64,000 nucleotides of DNA from Desulfuromonadaceae bacterium (GTDB lineage Bacteria > Desulfobacterota > Desulfuromonadia > Desulfuromonadales > SZUA-401). Position numbers and translations under genes: made by a program. Each line of letters opens with the position of its first letter. Position 1 is the first letter of the stretch. Below are positions 23,400-33,341 of the stretch, piece after piece. The notes under the pieces are model-generated. The model worked only from the letters and a program-made list of their open reading frames with translations. It did no database searches and was not told the DNA's origin. The stretch lies in NCBI GenBank assembly GCA_003246035.1, contig QKBP01000009.1, positions 18,424 to 82,423 on the forward strand, written 5' to 3'.

Positions 23400-24120
23400 G
23401 GTGAACCTTCGTTTCACCCTTCTGCACGTCGAGCAGATAACGGCGTCCCAGGTCGTTGGCGGCCAGGTAACGCAGCACCTCCCCCTTCCCCCACGAAAAG
23501 CGGAGCAGCAGTTCGTGCTGGCGCTCCAGCCACACCATGTACGGCAGGTTGCCGGACAGGGCCACACCGGTCTCCTTGAGCATGCTGGCCAGCAGCAGCC
23601 CTTCCATCTGCTGGGCCAGCTGCTGGGTGATCTCCACGTACGCGGTCGGAAAACGCACCACCGAGCGGTCGAGGCCTGCGACGAAGGCCTGTTTCTCCTC
23701 CTGGGGCATGTTCGCGAAATCGGCGGCACAGTATTTCGGGTCATCGGTCGAGAGGAGCGAGCGGCAGCTTAATGGGCGCCAGTCGTAGATGCCGCAGCTG
23801 CCGTCGGGGTCGAGGAACGGACACCCACCCGCCCGGTTGCGTACGCCGCGCAGGTAGCTCTTCAGCCCGTCGGCCTCGGCGGCGATACGGGCCAAACCCT
23901 TAACGTAACTTTCCAGGCGGTTCTCGAAGCGCTCGGGAAGATGCCGGGCGATCGCCACGACTTCCGGAAAGGTCGTGTTGACCACCAGCCGGCAGCAGTT
24001 GCTGCACCCCTTGCGGCACGAGATCGTCCCGCCTCGCCTGCGGTAACCGGCGACCCACTCCTCGACCTGCAGGTCATAGAGGTGCTGAAGCTCCGGTGTT
24101 TCCTTGAGAACCTTCTCCAC
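23377..24120 (-). CDS. YkgJ-family cysteine cluster protein
   Basis: 247-residue protein with the YkgJ/CxxCxxCC metal-binding cluster: ISCRKGCSNCCR near residues 33-44, then CPFLDPDGSCGIYDWRPLSCRS near 99-118 and CAAD near 130. The family is thought to bind zinc or iron-sulfur; no reaction is known. GTG start at 24120 after AAGGGG. Its tail overlaps the convergent FXD-domain gene. Confidence 0.82.
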   Translation of the reverse strand: MEKVLKETPELQHLYDLQVEEWVAGYRRRGGTISCRKGCSNCCRLVVNTTFPEVVAIARHLPERFENRLESYVKGLARIAAEADGLKSYLRGVRNRAGGCPFLDPDGSCGIYDWRPLSCRSLLSTDDPKYCAADFANMPQEEKQAFVAGLDRSVVRFPTAYVEITQQLAQQMEGLLLASMLKETGVALSGNLPYMVWLERQHELLLRFSWGKGEVLRYLAANDLGRRYLLDVQKGETKVHLTPRRES

Positions 24121-24140
24121 GTCTGCCCCTTGCCAAAACA

Positions 24141-24162
24141 GGTGGGACGACGACGCCCCACC
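24141..24162 (-). terminator. Weak terminator after the TPR/beta-barrel gene
   Basis: Stem GGTGGG / CCCACC with a 10-base loop, followed on the minus strand by TGTTTTGG. It lies just behind the stop of the barrel gene at 24172. Confidence 0.4.
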
Positions 24163-24171
24163 CCGCTAATA

Positions 24172-25770
24172 TCAGTAGCTCGCCGAGAGTTTGAGGTAGT
24201 AGCGGTTCTGGTTGTAGACCAGCTCGTCTGCCGCCGACTCATTGGCCTTGTGCTGGGCGCCGACAACCACCAGCAGCCCGGCCGGCTTGGACAGCTGGTA
24301 GTGAAGCTCGCCGGAGAAGCTGACGCTGACCTCGTCGATATCCTTGCCGACCGCCGAACTGTAGAGCTGGCCGCTCTGGGTGTTCAGATAGTCGCGGTAC
24401 TTGATGTCGTAGATCCCCTTGAAGGTGAGATCCTCGAGGACCCCGTAACCGGGGATCGCCAGGTTGGCCGTGAAGCTGAAGTCGCGGTGGCGGTAATCGT
24501 CGGCCTTGACCTCGAGCAGCGGGTCCCCCTGCGAGACGGTCAGCGACTCCAGGTATCCGGCCTTCCAGTTCAGGCTGCCGTAGCCCTCCTTGCCCAGCAG
24601 TCTCCCTCCGGCCTCGAGCAGGAGGTTGTTGCTGTCCTTGTACGCGAGCGACTCGACGGGGTCCGCGGGAGACGAGCGATAGCTGTCGGTGTAGACCTCC
24701 CCCTGCCAGCCGGTCGCGACGAAGAGGGTGAACGTGTTGCGGTAGACCCGGCTGTACTTGACCATCAGCCGATAAACGTCCGAGAGGTCCTGTTCGTTGA
24801 AGTCGCTGGTCGAGAAGCGCCCCTCGAAATCGAGTCGGTCCCGGTCGCCGAAGCGGAAGCCGATCACCGGGGTGACGAAATGACCCTCGTAGTCGTTGTC
24901 CTTGGCAAAGTCCTGGCGATAGAAGTTGCCGTAGTACACGTAGCCGATGCGCGCCTGCCAGCGTTCGGCGAAGTCGTAGTTGGGGGTCGAGATCGACCCG
25001 ATCAGGGTGTGCCCCTGGCTCCCCTGGATATCCTGGCCGAAAACCAGCCCCGGCACCATGGTCACCGAGTCGGCCTCGGGGTTGTCGTTGTAGAAGTATT
25101 CGGCCGAGGCCATCAGCTTGACCGGGCGGGTCGCCGGCTCCAGGGCCGCGAGATACGTGCGGGCAGCGTCTCCGTAGGGGGATTCTGAGTCAACCCGCTC
25201 GAAATAGTCTGCGGCCGTGGCGTAAAACTGCTGACCGGTGCGGATCACCCCGAGATAGAAGGCCGCGGCATCGACCTCGGCATCCTGCGCCAGCAGCCCC
25301 AGGAACACCTGTTCCCCCTCGGCAAACGCCCCCTGCTCGACCAGCTGTTTGCCGTACCGGACACCGAGCTCGGTAGCGTCGGGGCTCGCCGCGTAGGCTT
25401 CCCCCAGCAGGGGGAGCGCCAATCCGGGCCTGCCGATCTTGAGGTACAGCGTGGCCAGCTCGGTGCGCAGCCCGGGAACCTCGGGGTCAATACGGTAAGC
25501 CTGCTCGAGCAGCCCCAAGCCCTTGGCGGCTTGATTGGCCTTGAGATGGACCAGGCCGAGATAGTAGTAGGCCTCGGCGGCCTCGGGATCGATCTCGACC
25601 ACCTGCACGAACTTGTCCGAAGCCTCCTTGAGACGACCCTTCTCGTAGAGCTCGACCCCCTTGTCGAGCACCAGCTTCGCGGCCGGGTTGATCGCAGCAA
25701 GAAGCGAACACGGCGTCGACAGAAACATCAGCGCCACCAGCGACATCCCACCCCTCTTTACCCATTTCAT
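24172..25770 (-). CDS. TPR and outer-membrane beta-barrel protein (Slam-like layout)
   Basis: 532 residues. A signal peptide (cut near SLLA-AIN) is followed by about 190 residues of TPR units (VELYEKGRLKEASDKF..., AAEAYYYLGLVHLKANQAAKGL...) and then about 330 residues of alternating strands with many Tyr and Phe, ending in YYLKLSASY, a typical outer-membrane C-terminus with a final aromatic. The layout, periplasmic TPR plus a roughly 14-strand barrel, is that of surface lipoprotein assembly modifiers and some polysaccharide exporters (PgaA, PelB). The upstream gene in the operon encodes a lipoprotein, which favours the former. ATG at 25770 chosen for the GGAG 6 bases before it. Confidence 0.75.
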   Translation of the reverse strand: MKWVKRGGMSLVALMFLSTPCSLLAAINPAAKLVLDKGVELYEKGRLKEASDKFVQVVEIDPEAAEAYYYLGLVHLKANQAAKGLGLLEQAYRIDPEVPGLRTELATLYLKIGRPGLALPLLGEAYAASPDATELGVRYGKQLVEQGAFAEGEQVFLGLLAQDAEVDAAAFYLGVIRTGQQFYATAADYFERVDSESPYGDAARTYLAALEPATRPVKLMASAEYFYNDNPEADSVTMVPGLVFGQDIQGSQGHTLIGSISTPNYDFAERWQARIGYVYYGNFYRQDFAKDNDYEGHFVTPVIGFRFGDRDRLDFEGRFSTSDFNEQDLSDVYRLMVKYSRVYRNTFTLFVATGWQGEVYTDSYRSSPADPVESLAYKDSNNLLLEAGGRLLGKEGYGSLNWKAGYLESLTVSQGDPLLEVKADDYRHRDFSFTANLAIPGYGVLEDLTFKGIYDIKYRDYLNTQSGQLYSSAVGKDIDEVSVSFSGELHYQLSKPAGLLVVVGAQHKANESAADELVYNQNRYYLKLSASY

Positions 25771-25795
25771 GTTCATCTCCACAGCAAAAGCCGAT

Positions 25796-27190
25796 TTAAC
25801 GGGACAAGGTGTAGATATTCGAACGAGCCGAATTCAAATTGTAGTCGCTCCGGTTCGCGTACACATAGGTACAGACCGTGGTGCCGGTCGGTACGAACTT
25901 GCCGAGAGACTGTTCGGAGACCAGATAGCTGCGCGCAGACGACGACGGACTGACGGGGATCTGGACTGCTCCGGACGGTCGCAGGCACGAACCACGATAG
26001 TCCGGATTGGCGATGTACAGCTTGAAGCCGGTGACGTTGAAATTCGTGACGTCCGCAGCGCTGTAGGTCCAGTCGTACTGGATGTAACTGGTGGTCTTGA
26101 TCAGAACGACCGACGCGGCATGGCTGGTCGGTGGCGGAGGCGCGGCCGGTGTCGTGATCGGGTCGCTCGCGACCGAAAAGTTGTTCACCGTGGTCGCGAG
26201 AGGGTTGTACGCCTCGACGACATAACGATAGGTCGTGCCGAGTGACAGGCCCGAGTCGGTAAAGTTGAGTGTCGCGCCGAAACCGGCCACCCCGTCCACC
26301 TGACCGACGTGGGTGCTGGTGACGAAATTGTCGGTCGAGCGGTAGACATTGAAATAGGCCTCCTCGTCATTGTTGGCCGGGTCGCCGGAGTTGTCGACCC
26401 AAGAGATCTGCACGCTCCGCGCATCACCGCCAGCCTGCAGCAAGGATGGCTTCCCGGGAGGAGCGGGCTGCTGGGGTGGCCCGGTGATGGTCGTGATCGT
26501 GCTGGCCGAGCCGGCGGCATTCGTGGCCATCACGGTGACGTCATAGCTGGGAGCCGCCGGCGGACTGCAGTAGATGAGCATATCCGTGCTGCCGTTACGC
26601 GAGAAAACCTGGTCGGTCAACGTCACGCTGTCCCTGATCGTGATGTTGTAGGTGTCGACTTGGCGCTGCGGCTCCAGGGCCCAGCGAACGATGATGTCGC
26701 CGCTGCAGATCACCGCAGCCGAGATGTTGGGAGTACTGGGGGGGAGAATCGCGGGGGTAGAGACCGGGAATTCATCCGAAAAAGGCGACCGGGAGGTGTC
26801 CCCCTCGGTTCGCACACAGTAGATATAATCGGTCCCCCAGTCGACAGAGGTATCAAACCAGTTACCGTAGTTGACGCCGAGGATATCGACGCTCTCGCCG
26901 TCCTGGCAGGCGATTCCGCTGCCGGCTTCGACGCGGTAGACGATGATCTCGTCAGCCTCGGCGCTGATGCCGCTGAATTGCAGCTCGATGTTGAGGATCG
27001 GGTCGGATGACGGGGTGGCTGTGAGAATGGTTGGCGTCGGCTGGGTGATGAAGAGGTCCGCCTCGGTCTGGCCTTGGGCACCGAGACCGTCATCCTGCCC
27101 GCAACCGGATATCAGCCCCCCCCACGCGAGTAAAACTCCGAGCGCCATCCCCCTGCGCACAGCTGTGGCCACCATCCTTAAATACGTCAT
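25796..27190 (-). CDS. Fibronectin type III-repeat lipoprotein
   Basis: 464-residue lipoprotein. The signal ends in the lipobox LISGC, with Cys30 as the lipidated residue. The mature part holds three to four fibronectin-III-like domains (conserved strands VQISWVDNSGD, YFNVYRSTD, TTYRYVVEAYNP; linkers PPSTPNIS and PAPPGKPSL). Several Cys pairs may form disulfides. It is likely exposed on the outer membrane or cell surface. First gene of the pair with the TPR/beta-barrel protein 25 bases downstream, behind a promoter at 27239-27267. Confidence 0.82.
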   Translation of the reverse strand: MTYLRMVATAVRRGMALGVLLAWGGLISGCGQDDGLGAQGQTEADLFITQPTPTILTATPSSDPILNIELQFSGISAEADEIIVYRVEAGSGIACQDGESVDILGVNYGNWFDTSVDWGTDYIYCVRTEGDTSRSPFSDEFPVSTPAILPPSTPNISAAVICSGDIIVRWALEPQRQVDTYNITIRDSVTLTDQVFSRNGSTDMLIYCSPPAAPSYDVTVMATNAAGSASTITTITGPPQQPAPPGKPSLLQAGGDARSVQISWVDNSGDPANNDEEAYFNVYRSTDNFVTSTHVGQVDGVAGFGATLNFTDSGLSLGTTYRYVVEAYNPLATTVNNFSVASDPITTPAAPPPPTSHAASVVLIKTTSYIQYDWTYSAADVTNFNVTGFKLYIANPDYRGSCLRPSGAVQIPVSPSSSARSYLVSEQSLGKFVPTGTTVCTYVYANRSDYNLNSARSNIYTLSR

Positions 27191-27238
27191 GGTCCCCCCC
27201 GTTCGTCAATTGGAGCTGCCTGAGCCAAAAAGGGTTCT

Positions 27239-27267
27239 ATTATTGCCGGAAGCGGCTAATCTGTAAA
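27239..27267 (-). promoter_or_regulatory. Promoter of the lipoprotein/beta-barrel pair
   Basis: On the minus strand TTTACA (27262-27267), 17 bases, AATAAT (27239-27244), each 5 of 6 to consensus. Confidence 0.6.
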
Positions 27268-27300
27268 GATTTTAACCCTCGGGCAGATGACGTGCGCCAC

Positions 27301-27328
27301 AAAAAAAGGCCGGGTTGCCCCGGCCTTT
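27301..27328 (-). terminator. Terminator of pyrE
   Basis: Perfect 10-bp stem AAAGGCCGGG / CCCGGCCTTT with a 4-base loop, then T7 on the minus strand. It closes the pur-pyr cluster. Confidence 0.9.
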
Positions 27329-27350
27329 CATGTGTTGCGGATCCAATCGT

Positions 27351-27908
27351 TTACCCGACCACCTGGGTGCGGGTGAAGACGGCGCGCAGCGCCTGCCCTG
27401 CCCCCTCGATGTTCTCGCGGGCACCTTCCTCGCGGTCGACCAGGGTAACGATCCCGACCACCTCGAGCCCTTCCTGCTGGGCGCGCTCTACCGCTTTCAT
27501 CGACGAACCTCCGGTGGTGGTCACGTCCTCGACGATCACCACCCGCGAGCCGGGCGGCAGGTTCTTGCGCCCCTCCAGCCACTGGCCGGTACCATGCCCC
27601 TTCGGCTCCTTGCGGATGATGAAGGCATGCACCGACGCCCCCTCGAGAGCTGCGGCGATCGAGGTGGCGGTGGCGATCGGGTCGGCCCCGAGGGTCAGTC
27701 CGCCGACACCGTGGATCGGTCCCTCGAACTGCTTGACCTCGTCCCAGAAGGCCTTGCCGACCAGCAGCCCCCCCTTGGCGTGAAGGGTGGTCTGTTTGCC
27801 GTCGAAATAGAAGTTGCTCTTGCGTCCCGAGGCGAGGGTCACCTCGCGCTCCTCGTACGAGAGCTCACGGACGATCGCCGTCAGCTCCTGGCGTTCCTGC
27901 TCGGTCAT
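27351..27908 (-). CDS. pyrE: Orotate phosphoribosyltransferase
   Basis: Joins orotate with PRPP to give OMP in pyrimidine synthesis. 185 residues. The PRPP-binding motif is VVIVEDVTTTGGSS (about residues 119-132), with the catalytic loop RKEPKGHGT before it. Last gene of the purine/pyrimidine cluster, 53 bases behind purF with a hairpin between them. Confidence 0.95.
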   Translation of the reverse strand: MTEQERQELTAIVRELSYEEREVTLASGRKSNFYFDGKQTTLHAKGGLLVGKAFWDEVKQFEGPIHGVGGLTLGADPIATATSIAAALEGASVHAFIIRKEPKGHGTGQWLEGRKNLPPGSRVVIVEDVTTTGGSSMKAVERAQQEGLEVVGIVTLVDREEGARENIEGAGQALRAVFTRTQVVG

Positions 27909-27933
27909 CTCTCTCTCCTTCGATCATCATCAA

Positions 27934-27953
27934 ACGCCCGGCGAGCCGGGCGT
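27934..27953 (-). terminator. Hairpin between purF and pyrE
   Basis: Stem ACGCCCGG / CCGGGCGT with a 4-base loop. On the minus strand the tail is only TTTGATGATG, so it is a weak terminator, or an attenuator or RNA-stability element, ahead of pyrE. Confidence 0.5.
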
Positions 27954-27961
27954 CACATTCA

Positions 27962-29368
<1,407 letters not shown>

Positions 29369-29397
29369 AGAACCCTTTTCGTCCTGCTTAAAAGTCG

Positions 29398-29419
29398 ACC
29401 CGGAGATTGCTCTCCGGGT
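29398..29419 (-). terminator. Hairpin between purQ and purF
   Basis: Perfect 9-bp stem ACCCGGAGA / TCTCCGGGT with loop TTGC/GCAA; the minus-strand tail is CGACTTTTAAG. It could act as a partial terminator or processing site. Confidence 0.5.
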
Positions 29420-29466
29420 TCCGCTGCAGTCTACCACAGGCTGCCGCGGAAAAGATAGTCACCGCC

Positions 29467-30300
29467 CTAGCGCAGCAACTCCTCACGGATAAAGGTGATC
29501 GCGTTCTGGTAGAGCCACAGCCCCATCCCCTCCTCCGGCAGCTCCGGCTCGCGCGTCCAGCGGGGATGATGGGTGCGGTGTACGTAGGCCTCGGGATGCG
29601 GCATCAGGCCGAAGAGCCGGCCGCTCTCGTCGCACACCCCGGCGACGGCGCGTTCAGAGCCGTTGGGGTTGAGCGGGTATTCCATGATCGGGCCGGCGTA
29701 GTCGGGGTCGCTGTAGACCACGGGGACCAGGTGCTTGACCTCGAGGGTATCGAGCAGCTGCGGCGACGCAGCGACGAACTTCCCTTCCCCGTGCCGAACC
29801 GGCAGGTAGATGCCGTCCAGCCCCCGGGTATAGATGCAGGGTGACGCGGGGTCGACCTTGAGGTAGGTCCAGCGGTCCTCGAATCGCCCGCCGTCGTTGA
29901 AGGTCAGGGTACAGCTCTGTTCGCCGTAGCTCCCGTCGAGCGCCGGAAGCAGCCCCATCTTGACCATCAGCTGGAAACCGTTGCAGACCCCCATCACCAG
30001 CTTGCCGTCGGCGATGAAGCGCAACACCTGGTCGACCAGCTTCTCGCTACTGCCGGCTACGGGCGCGTTGAGCAGGCGATTGGCTCCGGCCTTGGCGCTG
30101 CCGAGGTCGTCACCGTCGAGGAAACCGCCGGCGAGGTTGAGGAAATGGTAGTCGTCGAGACGCACCCGCCCCGAGAGGAGCTCGGCGACATGGACGATAT
30201 CGGCCACGTCAGCCCCCCCCTGTCGACAGGCGAAGGCGACTTCCCGTTCACAGTTGGTGCCGTTGCCGGCGATCACGATGGCCCTGACCTGTTTTGCCAT
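29467..30300 (-). CDS. purQ: Phosphoribosylformylglycinamidine synthase subunit PurQ
   Basis: Glutaminase subunit supplying ammonia to PurL. 277 residues, the longer PurQ type. The class I amidotransferase nucleophile is in GVCNGFQLM (Cys near 105), and the His/Glu pair is in LMPHPEAY near 240. ATG at 30300 lies 2 bases after the purL stop. Confidence 0.94.
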   Translation of the reverse strand: MAKQVRAIVIAGNGTNCEREVAFACRQGGADVADIVHVAELLSGRVRLDDYHFLNLAGGFLDGDDLGSAKAGANRLLNAPVAGSSEKLVDQVLRFIADGKLVMGVCNGFQLMVKMGLLPALDGSYGEQSCTLTFNDGGRFEDRWTYLKVDPASPCIYTRGLDGIYLPVRHGEGKFVAASPQLLDTLEVKHLVPVVYSDPDYAGPIMEYPLNPNGSERAVAGVCDESGRLFGLMPHPEAYVHRTHHPRWTREPELPEEGMGLWLYQNAITFIREELLR

Positions 30301-30302
30301 GG

Positions 30303-33284
30303 TTACAGCTCCCTGAGAGGCGCCTGCCACGCCTCCTTGAGTTCATCGATGTGGCTGTCGAGCAGCGTCTGTCCGGTCTGTCCGCTCACCTTCAGGCGCG
30401 GTTCGGCGGTAACTCGGCCGATACAGGCACAGGTTTGGCCGGCGAACAGCGCCTCGAACCGATCGCGCAGTTCGGGGCGGACCGTCACCAGCAGGCGGCT
30501 CTGACTTTCCGAGTAGAGGAGATGGTCGTCGCGCAGCGTGCCGCGCACGGGGACCTGGGCCAGCTCGACCTGCAGGCCGTAGCCGCCGGCGAAGGCGGTC
30601 TCGGCCAGGGCCACCGCCAGTCCGCCGTCGGAGAGGTCGTGGCACGAGGCGACCAGCTGTTCGCGCTGGGCGGCGTTGAGGGCCCGGTAGCGCGCCAGGG
30701 CCGAAGTTGCGTCGACCTTCGGGACGTTGGCGCCGATCTCGCCGTGCAGGGCGTAGTACTCGGAGCCCCCGAGCTCATCGGCGGTCTCGCCGAGCAGGTA
30801 GACCAGGTCGCCGGGGCGCTTGGCGTCCATGGTCACCGCCAGGCGGGCGTCGGTCATCCTGCCGATCACCGAGAAGAGCACCGTCGGCGGAATCGAGATC
30901 TTGGTGTCGCCGATCTGGTAGTCGTTCTTCATCGAGTCCTTGCCCGAGATCAGCGGTACGCCGTAGGCCACGCAGTAGTCGTAGAGCGCCTTGTTGGCCC
31001 GCACCAGCTGGGCGGCCTTGTATTCACCGTCGGGAGTCTTGTCGCTCTTGACCGGATCACACCAGCAGAAGTTGTCGAGCCCGGCGACGTGCTCGATGTC
31101 GCCACCGACCGACACGTAGTTGCGCAGACCCTCGTCGATCGCGCAGGCCATCATGTGGTAGGTGTCGATGTCGGAGTAGCTCGGGCAGATACCGTGAGAG
31201 ACCACCACGGCCTCGAAGGAGTCGAGCAGCGGGCGGAAGACCGCGGCATCGGAAGGGCCGTCGTTGGCCACCCCGGTGAGCGGCTTGACCACCGTGCCGG
31301 CCTGGACCTCGTGGTCGTAGCGCCTTACCACGCTCTCCTTGGAGCAGATATCGAGGCGTCCGAGCATCTGGCGCAGGGTGGCGTTCATGTCCTGCGGCGG
31401 GGAGAGCACGGGTTCCTGGCGCTTCGGGGGAGTCCACCTGGCGGGGATCACCAGCTGCGGAACCCCCTCGTGCAAAAACGCCATCGACAGGAAGGTGACG
31501 GTCTCGCCGTTGTAGAGACAGTGGTAGTAGCCGCTGTCGGTGAAGCGACCGAGATCGGTCACCTCGACGTCCATCTCGCGGGCCAGCTGCAGAAAGGCCT
31601 CGAGCTTCTCCGGCGGGACCGCCAGGGTCATGCGCTCCTGGGCCTCGGAGATCAGGATCTCCCAGGGCTGCAGGCCGGCGTACTTGAGGGGCGCGCGCTC
31701 GAGGTGCATCTCGAAGCCGCCGGTATCCTCGGCCATCTCCCCTACCGACGAGGAGAGACCGCCGGCGCCGTTGTCGGTGATCGAGCTGTAGAGCCCCTTG
31801 TCGCGGGCGATCAGCAGAAAGTCGATCATGCGCTTCTGGGTGATCGGGTCGCCGATCTGCACGGCCGTCACCGGGGAGCCCTCGTGAAGCTCCTCGGAGG
31901 AGAAGGTCGCACCGTGGATCCCGTCCTTGCCGATGCGGCCGCCGGCCATGAGGATGTGGTCGCCGACGTTGGCCTTCTTCTCGTGACCCGGCTGGCCGTT
32001 GACCTCGGCCGGCATCAGCGAGGCGGTGCCGCAGTAGACCAGCGGCTTGCCGGCGAAACGCTCGTCGAAGACGATCGAGCCGTTGACCGTCGGGATGCCG
32101 CTCTTGTTGCCGCCGTGCTCGACCCCCTCGACGACCCCTTCGAAGATCCGTCGCGGGTGGAGCAGGCGCTTGGGGAGCGGCTGGTCGTAGAACGGCGAAG
32201 CGAAGCAGAAGACGTCGGTGTTGAAGATCAGCCGAGCCCCCATGCCGGTGCCGACCCCGTCGCGGTTGACCCCGACGATGCCGGTCAGGGCGCCGCCGTA
32301 GGGGTCGAGGGCGCTGGGCGAGTTGTGGGTCTCGACCTTGAAGGCCAGGCTCCAGTCGTCGTTGAAGCGGATCACCCCGGCGTTGTCCTTGAAGACCGAG
32401 AGGCAGTAGTCGGCGTTGCCGCGGGCGGCGCGGATCTCCTTGGTGGCGCGGACGATGCAGCTCTTGAACAGCGAGTCGATGCTCTCGCGCCCCCCCTCCC
32501 CGTCCTGGTAGTCGATGCGCGCGGCGAAGATCTTGTGCTTGCAGTGCTCGCTCCAGGTCTGGGCCAGCGCCTCGAGCTCGGCGTCGGTCGGCTGGCCGCC
32601 CAGGCCGTGGGCCTCGCGCGCCGCGATGACCGCAGGGTCACGGAAATGCGCCTGAATGGTGCGCATCTCCTCGAGGTTCAGGGCCAGCATGCCGTCGCGG
32701 CTGATCCGCATCAGCTCCTCATCCGTGACGTTGAGGTCGATGCTGCGGATCTCGGGCTTGACGTCCGAGGTCACCCGCGGCACCACCACCGGCATCCCTT
32801 TCTGCGGATCGAGCTCGCCGGGGGTGACGATCGACCAGCGCTGGATCAGGCCGTTGGCGAGGAAGTCGGCGGCGATCCGCTCTGCGAGCTCCCGGCTGAC
32901 CTCTCCCGTGAGGAGATACTGGACCGAGGTGTAGACCCCCTCGGTATCGGCGAAACGACGACCGACCAGGTACTGGAGGGCCTCCTTGGCGGTTCGGCCG
33001 ACGTTGTCGGTCACGCCGGGGCGAAACCCGACCTCGATCAGGACATCGAAGTCGTGGGCCAGGGGACGGTTGATCTCCACGTCCTGGATGACCGGGTCCG
33101 AGAACGGACCGTGGGCCGCAGCCTCGATCTGCTGTCCGTCGAGTTCGGCATCGACCGTGTAGACATCGATGGTCCGCACACCCGCGAGTTCGACTCCGAG
33201 ATGTTCACGGATTTCCCGTCGCACCCGCTCACCGCGGGCGTCACGGATACCATCCTTCAAACCGACGACGATTCGCCAAGCCAT
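30303..33284 (-). CDS. purL: Phosphoribosylformylglycinamidine synthase PurL with N-terminal PurS-like region
   Basis: ATP-dependent FGAM synthase, 993 residues. The first about 170 residues look like PurS modules (VVGLKDGIRDARGERVRREI; a second similar unit FDVLIEVGFRPGVTDNVGRTAKEAL), fused to the two AIR-synthetase-type halves (TWSEHCKHKIF, ETHNSPSALDPYGGALTG, DNGAGGLSSSVGEMAED, SGKDSMKND, SCHDLSDGGLAVAL). The glutaminase is separate (PurQ, just downstream). ATG at 33284 follows CAGGAGA. A terminator-like hairpin separates it from purB. Confidence 0.94.
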   Translation of the reverse strand: MAWRIVVGLKDGIRDARGERVRREIREHLGVELAGVRTIDVYTVDAELDGQQIEAAAHGPFSDPVIQDVEINRPLAHDFDVLIEVGFRPGVTDNVGRTAKEALQYLVGRRFADTEGVYTSVQYLLTGEVSRELAERIAADFLANGLIQRWSIVTPGELDPQKGMPVVVPRVTSDVKPEIRSIDLNVTDEELMRISRDGMLALNLEEMRTIQAHFRDPAVIAAREAHGLGGQPTDAELEALAQTWSEHCKHKIFAARIDYQDGEGGRESIDSLFKSCIVRATKEIRAARGNADYCLSVFKDNAGVIRFNDDWSLAFKVETHNSPSALDPYGGALTGIVGVNRDGVGTGMGARLIFNTDVFCFASPFYDQPLPKRLLHPRRIFEGVVEGVEHGGNKSGIPTVNGSIVFDERFAGKPLVYCGTASLMPAEVNGQPGHEKKANVGDHILMAGGRIGKDGIHGATFSSEELHEGSPVTAVQIGDPITQKRMIDFLLIARDKGLYSSITDNGAGGLSSSVGEMAEDTGGFEMHLERAPLKYAGLQPWEILISEAQERMTLAVPPEKLEAFLQLAREMDVEVTDLGRFTDSGYYHCLYNGETVTFLSMAFLHEGVPQLVIPARWTPPKRQEPVLSPPQDMNATLRQMLGRLDICSKESVVRRYDHEVQAGTVVKPLTGVANDGPSDAAVFRPLLDSFEAVVVSHGICPSYSDIDTYHMMACAIDEGLRNYVSVGGDIEHVAGLDNFCWCDPVKSDKTPDGEYKAAQLVRANKALYDYCVAYGVPLISGKDSMKNDYQIGDTKISIPPTVLFSVIGRMTDARLAVTMDAKRPGDLVYLLGETADELGGSEYYALHGEIGANVPKVDATSALARYRALNAAQREQLVASCHDLSDGGLAVALAETAFAGGYGLQVELAQVPVRGTLRDDHLLYSESQSRLLVTVRPELRDRFEALFAGQTCACIGRVTAEPRLKVSGQTGQTLLDSHIDELKEAWQAPLREL

Positions 33285-33310
33285 AGTTTCTCCTGCGTCG
33301 TGTACCAAGA

Positions 33311-33333
33311 AAAAGGCAGGCGCGCGGCCTGCC
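33311..33333 (-). terminator. Terminator-like hairpin between purB and purL
   Basis: Perfect 7-bp stem GGCAGGC / GCCTGCC with a 5-base GC loop and a TTTTTCTTGG tail on the minus strand. Only 26 bases lie between it and the purL ATG, too few for a full promoter, so it may be a partial terminator. Confidence 0.7.
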
Positions 33334-33341
33334 GGTGATCG

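Noticed and set aside
30294..33338. Open frame of 1014 codons on the plus strand over purL
   Set aside because: Antisense shadow of a high-GC gene: no ribosome site, Val/Leu/Gly/Arg-rich composition, and purL motifs read intact on the minus strand.
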